From positions 1-7,708 of the forward strand of contig JANSXJ010000165.1 in the NCBI GenBank assembly GCA_024743015.1: a stretch of 7,708 nucleotides of DNA, written 5' to 3'. The stretch comes from Hyphomonas sp. Lineage in GTDB: Bacteria > Pseudomonadota > Alphaproteobacteria > Caulobacterales > Hyphomonadaceae. Positions 1 to 4,239 of this stretch are shown one piece after another (position 1 is the first letter of the stretch; each line of letters starts with the position of its first letter). Under the pieces are notes generated by a model. The model searched no databases. It worked only from the letters and a program-made list of their open reading frames with translations, and was not told where the DNA came from. Position numbers and translations under genes: made by a program.

Positions 1-40
1 GAATAAAAAGAAGCAGCTCTTTTTGTTTGGTTGTGAGCAC
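1..40 (-). CDS. lexA: LexA repressor, N-terminal fragment (runs off the left edge)
   Basis: Only the first 13 codons are inside the window. Reading the minus strand from a GTG at 40-38 gives MLTTKQKELLLFI, which closely resembles the start of the LexA winged-helix DNA-binding domain (compare the MLTxKQxELLxFI pattern common in alphaproteobacterial LexA). LexA represses SOS genes and cleaves itself when RecA is activated by DNA damage. The GTG start is supported by a strong ribosome binding site, GGAGG, six bases upstream (47-51). From memory, lexA follows the trpDC region (trpC-moaC-moeA-lexA) in Caulobacter-type genomes, so the context agrees. A promoter and a candidate LexA box lie immediately upstream. 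The catalytic part is outside the window, so the call rests on 13 residues plus context. Confidence 0.82.
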   Translation of the reverse strand, partial: MLTTKQKELLLFI

Positions 41-46
41 GGAGTT

Positions 47-51
47 CCTCC
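47..51 (-). promoter_or_regulatory. Ribosome binding site of lexA
   Basis: The minus strand reads GGAGG here, six bases before the GTG at 40. It is the strongest Shine-Dalgarno match in the window. It decides the choice of the rare GTG codon as the lexA start. Confidence 0.75.
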
Positions 52-65
52 AGGAATGCGAATCT

Positions 66-80
66 GTTCCTGTTATGTTT
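66..80 (+). promoter_or_regulatory. Candidate LexA (SOS) box
   Basis: The + strand reads GTTC-CTGTTAT-GTTT, one mismatch from the direct repeat GTTC-N7-GTTC known as the alphaproteobacterial LexA operator. It sits 26 bases upstream of the lexA GTG and overlaps the proposed -10 hexamer (76-81), where a bound repressor would block polymerase. LexA autorepression is general for the family. The mismatch in the last base and the chance of random GTTC pairs in this T-rich stretch keep confidence moderate. Confidence 0.5.
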
Positions 81-104
81 ATTCTCGTTCTGTTCTTTTG
101 TCAA
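76..104 (-). promoter_or_regulatory. Probable lexA promoter
   Basis: On the minus strand a perfect TTGACA -35 hexamer (99-104) is followed by a 17-base spacer and the hexamer TAAACA (76-81), a weak -10. This predicts transcription starting near 69-70 and a short lexA leader of about 30 bases. The -35 lies within the last codons of the GNAT gene and the -10 overlaps its TAA stop (79-81). lexA can therefore be transcribed independently of the trp genes upstream. The start site is inferred from the motifs only. Confidence 0.5.
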
Positions 105-609
105 ATTCGCGTCTCAGGAGACTCATGATGTGGGTGTCCCAGATTTCGTCTCCTATGGGCGTGGTCTCGCGGCGCGTACCTTCGAGGATGAAACCGGCGG
201 ACTCATATGCCCGAATTGCCGCCTGGTTTTGGGTATAGACGAGCAAGTCGCAGCGATGCACCCAGTCATGCGCGAACGCGCGTTCGAGGATCGCTTCCAT
301 CAAGGCGCCAGATAGGCCGTGTCCGCGAGCGGAGGGTGCCAATGCGATGCGCCCCAGACCGGCTGTTCGCAATCTGTGGTTCAGACCGATCTGGAAATGC
401 CCGATCATCTGGTCTTCTTGCATCACAGCCCAGACCTCACGCTGAGGGTTTGGCCCGCGATGCTGCTTTATTAGGTCAATGAATTCGGTCCGTTTCAAAG
501 GCCAGGAGAGCGCGGCTCCAGCCCATTGCAGGACGTCACGCTCTGTATTGAACCAGGAAAACAGGTCCGGAATGTCGCGTTTCTGGAATTTCCGGAGCTT
601 TATCGTCAT
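79..609 (-). CDS. GNAT-family N-acetyltransferase
   Basis: The 176-residue protein has the GNAT fold, which transfers the acetyl group of acetyl-CoA to an amine. Motif A is visible around residues 84-110: a beta strand (GLGRIAL) leads into the pyrophosphate-binding loop RGHGLS (95-100), with Ser where Gly or Ala is usual. Motif B at 121-140 has the typical N-x-x-A-I-R-x-Y-E-x-x-G-F pattern (Asn128, Tyr135, Gly139, Phe140). The overall look is closest to RimJ/RimL-type or small-molecule acetyltransferases; the substrate cannot be told. The ATG at 609 overlaps the trpC stop in ATGA, and no Shine-Dalgarno is visible before it, so translation is probably coupled to trpC. It occupies the place between trpC and lexA where I would expect moaC-moeA. 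Its 3' end carries the lexA promoter. Confidence 0.85.
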   Translation of the reverse strand: MTIKLRKFQKRDIPDLFSWFNTERDVLQWAGAALSWPLKRTEFIDLIKQHRGPNPQREVWAVMQEDQMIGHFQIGLNHRLRTAGLGRIALAPSARGHGLSGALMEAILERAFAHDWVHRCDLLVYTQNQAAIRAYESAGFILEGTRRETTPIGDEIWDTHIMSLLRREFDKRTERE

Positions 610-1400
610 CGCGCGCGGCGCAGAGAAGTCACGTGTTGCTCTCTATCGGGGCGTTTCATCAGGCTTTCGCCGATCAGAAATCGCCGCGCGCCCGTTTTGC
701 GGAGCCGAATGATGTCGTCTGGCTCGCTGATGCCGCTTTCTGAAACATAGTCGCGCCCTGACGGGATCAAGCCGGACAGTTTTTCGCTGGTTGCCAGGTC
801 AGTTTTCATGATCTTGAGGTCGCGATTGTTGATCCCGATCAGTTGCGAGGGTAGGGCGAGGGCCCGTTCGATTTCCTCCGCATCATGCGTTTCAATCAGG
901 ACATCCATTTCGAGATCCAGCGCAGCCTGAGTGAGGTCGAGCGCCAGCGCGTCGTCCGTGCATGAAAGGATGACGAGCACGGCATCGGCGCCGTACGCCC
1001 TAGCTTCCACGACCTGGATCGTGTCGATCATGAAATCCTTGCGCAACATGGGCAGCGAAACAGCCGCGCGGATGGCGCTGAAATCGGCGAGGTTCCCACC
1101 GAAACTTGGCCCGTCGGTCAGCACGGAGAGGCATGCCGCGCCGCCGCGCTCGTACTGAGCGGCAATAGCCGTAGGATCAGCACCTGGCATAATCTCACCC
1201 GCGCTCGGGCTTTTGCGTTTCATCTCGCAAATCAGAGCATTCTCACCCGTCGCGGCGATATCGCTTAGGCGGTTTGCGAAACCTCTTGGCTGAGATTGAG
1301 CCTTCGCCTCCGCCAGCAGGTTTTGCTCGGAGCGATGTTGTTTCAGCGACGCAACTTCATCCCTTTTGTAGGCGATGATGCGATCCAGCGCGGTGCTCAT
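606..1400 (-). CDS. trpC: Indole-3-glycerol phosphate synthase
   Basis: This cytosolic TIM-barrel enzyme converts 1-(2-carboxyphenylamino)-1-deoxyribulose 5-phosphate to indole-3-glycerol phosphate, with loss of CO2 and water. At 264 residues it has the usual length of a monofunctional enzyme with no fused TrpF domain. Signature motifs run in order: E-M-K-R-K-S-P-S at 59-66 (Glu59 and Lys61 match the catalytic pair of the family), L-T-D at 94-96, R-K-D-F at 120-123 (Lys121, the general acid), L-I-E at 168-170 (Glu170, the general base), G-I-N-N-R-D-L at 189-195, S-E-S-G-I at 220-224 and I-G-E-S-L-M at 243-248. The start overlaps the trpD stop in ATGA at 1397-1400. An AAAAGGT ribosome site lies eight bases upstream, at 1409-1415, so trpC can also recruit ribosomes itself. 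Confidence 0.97.
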   Translation of the reverse strand: MSTALDRIIAYKRDEVASLKQHRSEQNLLAEAKAQSQPRGFANRLSDIAATGENALICEMKRKSPSAGEIMPGADPTAIAAQYERGGAACLSVLTDGPSFGGNLADFSAIRAAVSLPMLRKDFMIDTIQVVEARAYGADAVLVILSCTDDALALDLTQAALDLEMDVLIETHDAEEIERALALPSQLIGINNRDLKIMKTDLATSEKLSGLIPSGRDYVSESGISEPDDIIRLRKTGARRFLIGESLMKRPDREQHVTSLRRAR

Positions 1401-2437
1401 TGAGATTGACCTTTTGACGCTGCAACCAGCTTTTTGAGTGTAGCCGAAGCAGCACCGGTGTCGATCGCCTGCTCGGCCTTCTCGGCTCCGTCCGTCAAAT
1501 CAGAAGCCAAGCCGAGCAAGTGCAGACCCGCGGCGGCGTTCAGGGTCACTGCGTCACGGAACGGACCCGGGCGACCGTCCATCAGGTCTCGTATGGCCAG
1601 GGCGTTTTCTTCCGGTGGGCCGCCCGCGAGCGCGCTCAGACGGTTTCGGCTCAGGCCGGCATCTTCGGGAACGATGGTCAGTTCGGTCAATGCCCCACCT
1701 GTCACATCGATCACTTTCGTTTCACCTGCGATGGACAACTCGTCAATCACGGTGCCATCCGAATCGGATCCATGAACCACCCAGGCGCGCGTGATGCCTA
1801 GATCGCGAAGCGCCTCGGCCATCGGTTTCAACCAGCGCGCCTCGTTCACGCCGAGGACCTGATGAGTAGCAGAAGCCGGGTTCGAAAGCGGTCCGAGCAA
1901 GTTAAAAATCGTGCGAATACCGAGGCTTGCGCGTACCGGTGCGACGTGCCGCATGGCGCTGTGATGAGAGCGCGCAAAGAGGAAGCCCACGCCAGCCTTG
2001 TCGATACAATCCCTGAAACGCGCCTCTGTGAGGTCGAGCTCGACCCCTAGCGCTTCAAGCACGTCAGCACTTCCCGTCTTGGGAGGGACAGAGCGGTTGC
2101 CATGCTTCGCCACACGCCCACCTGCTGCAGCGATGACAATTGCGCTGGCGGTGGAGGTGTTGAGGCTCGTCCAGCCGAGTCCGCCGGTGCCGCACGTATC
2201 CAGCGTCGGGCCGTCCAGGTCGATCGTGCGAGCGTTCGCCCGAAGCGTCTTTGCACCTGCGAGCAGTTCGGCGCCAGACTCTCCCCGAACAGCCAGTCCC
2301 ATGAGGAAGGCGCCGATTTGTTCTGGCGGCACGTCGCCCGACAGAATCGCTGAAAAGACCTCGTCGAGGGTTTCAGAGCTCAGGGCTTGTCCGGCGGACA
2401 GCAATTTCAAGCTTGCAGATATTGAATGCGTCGTCAT
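1397..2437 (-). CDS. trpD: Anthranilate phosphoribosyltransferase
   Basis: This enzyme transfers phosphoribose from PRPP to anthranilate, the second committed step to tryptophan. The 346-residue length fits the family. An N-terminal helical region is followed by the PRPP/anthranilate motifs: D-T-C-G-T-G-G at 80-86, N-T-S-T at 93-96, K-H-G-N-R at 111-115, G-S-A-D-V-L-E at 122-128, the anthranilate-side segment around Arg169 and Arg175, and the metal-binding D-E-L-S at 232-235. The glycine loop reads GTGGLG rather than the usual GTGGDG, and the later segment reads PPKTG instead of SSKSG (see findings). No Shine-Dalgarno is visible before the ATG at 2437. A TATA-like hexamer lies nine bases upstream, so a very short leader or leaderless mRNA is possible. 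It is the first gene of the trpD-trpC-GNAT half. Confidence 0.96.
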   Translation of the reverse strand: MTTHSISASLKLLSAGQALSSETLDEVFSAILSGDVPPEQIGAFLMGLAVRGESGAELLAGAKTLRANARTIDLDGPTLDTCGTGGLGWTSLNTSTASAIVIAAAGGRVAKHGNRSVPPKTGSADVLEALGVELDLTEARFRDCIDKAGVGFLFARSHHSAMRHVAPVRASLGIRTIFNLLGPLSNPASATHQVLGVNEARWLKPMAEALRDLGITRAWVVHGSDSDGTVIDELSIAGETKVIDVTGGALTELTIVPEDAGLSRNRLSALAGGPPEENALAIRDLMDGRPGPFRDAVTLNAAAGLHLLGLASDLTDGAEKAEQAIDTGAASATLKKLVAASKGQSQ

Positions 2438-2446
2438 GATTGGCGG

Positions 2447-2452
2447 GTATAA
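2447..2452 (-). promoter_or_regulatory. Possible -10 element for trpD
   Basis: The minus strand reads TTATAC nine bases before the trpD ATG. Used as a -10, it would start transcription within about three bases of the start codon. No good -35 stands 16-18 bases upstream (CTAGGC at 17). That weakness, and the possibility that trpD is read from the trpEG transcript instead, keep confidence low. Confidence 0.25.
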
Positions 2453-2465
2453 AAGCAGTGTCTGA

Positions 2466-2495
2466 TTGTGCCTAGGGGGTTTTGAGCGTTATTCT
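2466..2495 (+). promoter_or_regulatory. Possible promoter for the DHFR-like gene
   Basis: TTGTGC (2466-2471) and TATTCT (2490-2495) are 18 bases apart and would start transcription near 2502, leaving a leader of about 24 bases. Both hexamers are imperfect. The element shares the 88-bp divergent gap with whatever drives trpD. Confidence 0.3.
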
Positions 2496-2510
2496 GAGCA
2501 CGGCTGAATT

Positions 2511-2516
2511 GAGGGG
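2511..2516 (+). promoter_or_regulatory. Ribosome binding site of the DHFR-like gene
   Basis: GAGGGG nine bases before the ATG at 2526. It supports the + strand reading of this region over the overlapping minus-strand frame, which has no comparable site. Confidence 0.6.
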
Positions 2517-2525
2517 AAGAGAGAG

Positions 2526-3125
2526 ATGAGCGTCCCGGGGACGTGGGAGCTTCATGGCTATGCCATGACCTGCCGAAATGATTGTATTGCCACCAGCACC
2601 GGGGAAATACCTGATGCTTTGCAGTCCGCCATCGAGAGCAAGAAGTATCAACAACTGATCGACGCTTGCGCAGCGGAGATTCTCGGGCGCCGGGCGCATG
2701 AGAGGCGGCCCAACACGCGGCAACGCACTCGAACCATCATGACCCGGAGCGTCACCGCCCTGGAGCATAAGGAAGGCGGCTGGTGGTGGAACCCGGCGAC
2801 CATGGCGCTCGACAATATGTTGCGTATGGTGGCCTCGTCTGGCGGCCGTATTGCGATCAATGGCGGGCAAACCGCGCTGGAGCATTTTATCGAGACCGGA
2901 TTGGAAACCCTGCACGTCTGCCGTGCGGAAAGTCTGGCCATTCAGGATGGCTTGAAGCTTCTGGCGGCGTGCGATCGAAAAACCACTGTCGACGAAGTGC
3001 TTCGAAGCGAAGGATGGGATCTTGTCGAGCGAAAGCTGATTGACTTGAAGGCCCCGATTTCGCTCAGCACCTGGCGACGTTTTCCGACGGTCGCGCCGGG
3101 CGATAATTTCAGCCTCGACATCTAG
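2526..3125 (+). CDS. Divergent dihydrofolate reductase/RibD C-terminal-fold protein
   Basis: The protein has 199 residues. Its pattern fits the DHFR/RibD-C reductase fold in order: a first strand GYAMTCRNDCIA at 11-22 (family pattern 'xxAxSxDGxIA'); E-I-L-G-R-R-A-H-E at 51-59, matching the NADPH-binding 'GRxTxE' element; T-I-M-T-R-S at 70-75, matching the 'SR' strand; and I-A-I-N-G-G at 109-114 followed by a helix and E-T-L-H-V-C-R, matching the 'GG...ll..glvDElhl' end of the fold. The cofactor landmarks (Gly54-Arg55, Arg74-Ser75, Gly113-Gly114) are kept. The DG of the first strand is replaced by DC, and the Thr of GRRT by Ala. Residues 147-199 extend beyond the recognisable fold. There is no signal peptide. 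Substrate and activity are unknown, and folate reduction should not be assumed. Three consecutive Trp residues stand at 86-88. The gene is divergent from trpD and probably cotranscribed with the membrane-protein gene after it. The fold call is by eye. Confidence 0.65.
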   Translation: MSVPGTWELHGYAMTCRNDCIATSTGEIPDALQSAIESKKYQQLIDACAAEILGRRAHERRPNTRQRTRTIMTRSVTALEHKEGGWWWNPATMALDNMLRMVASSGGRIAINGGQTALEHFIETGLETLHVCRAESLAIQDGLKLLAACDRKTTVDEVLRSEGWDLVERKLIDLKAPISLSTWRRFPTVAPGDNFSLDI

Positions 3126-3211
3126 TCCGGCGTCCCACGGCAATTGCAGATTTGCCTGAAACCAATTTTTTTCCGATAGCGAGCCAACATTACATCAAGT
3201 TAATGGGCTCT

Positions 3212-3220
3212 GAGGGAGAG
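3212..3220 (+). promoter_or_regulatory. Ribosome binding site of the membrane-protein gene
   Basis: GAGGGAGAG ends five bases before the ATG at 3226, a good purine-rich site. It supports both the strand and the start of an otherwise unrecognised gene. Confidence 0.6.
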
Positions 3221-3225
3221 AACAT

Positions 3226-3672
3226 ATGCCAGAGGAAGTCGGCTTATGGCCGCTCGGGACAGCGAGCACGAGTGCCGGATTCTGGATCGCTTTGTGGTTT
3301 TTGGGGCGCCCGCTGCTGAAGTTACTTAAGATTATCGGGAATTTTCTTCGCCGCATAGCGCTTGCGATTCAGCGGTTCTTCCAACCGATTTTCGAATTCA
3401 TATATCGCTCGCTCTACACATTGATGCAGCTTGCTACCGCCGGGCTTCTGGGTTGGGTGGCGGCGACGCCATTCTTAAAAGGTGTCGAAGTTGAAATGAT
3501 GCCGCAAGTCGAAGCCGGTGTGGCGGCGGCGGCGATGCTCGGAATGACATGGATTGTATTCCGGCATTTCCTGAAATTCCCACTACGCAAAGGCGATGCT
3601 GCCTCAGTGGCTAACGCGGCTGGGGAATCGGGTGCGGACGAACTCGAGGCCGAGCTAGACCTGGAGTTCTAG
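3226..3672 (+). CDS. Unrecognised small membrane protein
   Basis: I do not recognise this 148-residue protein. It shows three likely hydrophobic segments: about 18-37 (ending in two leucine-rich turns), 63-84 and 97-115. A basic, aromatic, probably amphipathic stretch (38-60, with R-R at 42-43 and F-F at 51-52) joins the first two. After the third segment a basic patch (F-R-H-F-L-K-F-P-L-R-K, 112-122) is followed by an acidic tail rich in Glu and Asp (134-148). By the positive-inside rule the region at 38-60 and the basic patch should face the cytoplasm, which is hard to satisfy with three full spans, so one segment may be re-entrant. The start is set by a good ribosome site. It lies 100 bp after the DHFR-like gene on the same strand. 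Its last 18 bases overlap the 3' end of trpG in the opposite direction. It could be a spurious frame, but the hydrophobic pattern and the RBS argue for a real gene. Confidence 0.6.
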   Translation: MPEEVGLWPLGTASTSAGFWIALWFLGRPLLKLLKIIGNFLRRIALAIQRFFQPIFEFIYRSLYTLMQLATAGLLGWVAATPFLKGVEVEMMPQVEAGVAAAAMLGMTWIVFRHFLKFPLRKGDAASVANAAGESGADELEAELDLEF

Positions 3673-4239
3673 CCAGTTCTTGAGCAGGGCGTGCCCATGT
3701 TCGGTCAGGATGCTTTCAGGATGGAACTGAACGCCGTAGACCGGGCGCGACGTGTGGCGCACGGCCATGATCTCACCATCTGCCGTGAACGCATCCGCAA
3801 TGAGCGTGCCGGGAAGGTCTTCGGGGCGGATCGATAGAGAGTGATAGCGCACCACGTCGAACTTTTCTGGCAATCCCTTGAAGAGTGGACCGTTTTCATG
3901 CCGGATTTGACTGATCTTTCCGTGGCGGATCTCCTTGGCGGTGATAATTTCACCTCCTTCGGCTGCGCCAATGCTTTGGTGCCCCAGGCATACGCCCAGG
4001 ATCGGTAGATCGTCTGGCGCTTGTTTGACCACTTCGACGCAAATGCCTGCTTCATTCGGCGTGCAGGGGCCAGGGGAGAGAACGATACCATCCGGCTTCA
4101 ACGCCAGCGCTTCGGCTGTAGACGTCTCATCATTGCGAATGACCTGCGTCCGCGCCCCGATCTCTTCCAGGTAGTGGACCAGATTCCAGGTAAAGCTGTC
4201 ATAATTGTCGATGACGAGGATTTTCTTGGAGCCGGTCAT
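3655..4239 (-). CDS. trpG: Anthranilate synthase component II (glutamine amidotransferase)
   Basis: This class I glutamine amidotransferase subunit releases ammonia from glutamine and passes it to TrpE. The 194-residue length is normal for a stand-alone TrpG. Visible motifs: D-N-Y-D-S-F-T at 11-17, the oxyanion-hole segment S-P-G-P-C-T-P at 55-61, the nucleophile elbow L-G-V-C-L-G-H-Q at 81-88 with Cys84, H-G-K at 106-108, Y-H-S-L at 132-135, and Q-F-H-P-E-S at 171-176 with the triad residues His173 and Glu175. PabA of folate synthesis is nearly identical in motif content, but direct coupling to trpE supports TrpG; such subunits can serve both pathways. The start overlaps the trpE stop (ATGA, 4236-4239). 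The gene ends in TAG at 3655, inside the converging membrane-protein gene, so any terminator would lie within that gene. Confidence 0.95.
   Translation of the reverse strand: MTGSKKILVIDNYDSFTWNLVHYLEEIGARTQVIRNDETSTAEALALKPDGIVLSPGPCTPNEAGICVEVVKQAPDDLPILGVCLGHQSIGAAEGGEIITAKEIRHGKISQIRHENGPLFKGLPEKFDVVRYHSLSIRPEDLPGTLIADAFTADGEIMAVRHTSRPVYGVQFHPESILTEHGHALLKNWLELQV

Noticed and set aside
2438..2525. Trp leader peptide/attenuator upstream of trpD
   Set aside because: The minus strand of this gap has no start codon followed by Trp codons and no paired hairpins.
2472..3143. Minus-strand open frame of 223 codons across the DHFR-like gene
   Set aside because: The product is low in recognisable pattern and rich in Arg, Pro and Gly in the way of antisense shadows. 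It has no ribosome site, and it overlaps the + strand gene that has a good RBS and DHFR-fold motifs. Accepting it would make the trp strand continuous, so it was weighed carefully.
3139..3172. Hairpin GGCAA...TTGCC followed by seven T residues as a terminator for the DHFR-like gene
   Set aside because: The stem is only five pairs with an eight-base loop, and the T run begins nine bases after the stem, too far for a typical intrinsic terminator.
3152..3180. TTGCCT-N17-GATAGC as a separate promoter for the membrane-protein gene
   Set aside because: Only four of six and three of six consensus matches. The 100-bp gap is also compatible with cotranscription from the DHFR-like gene.
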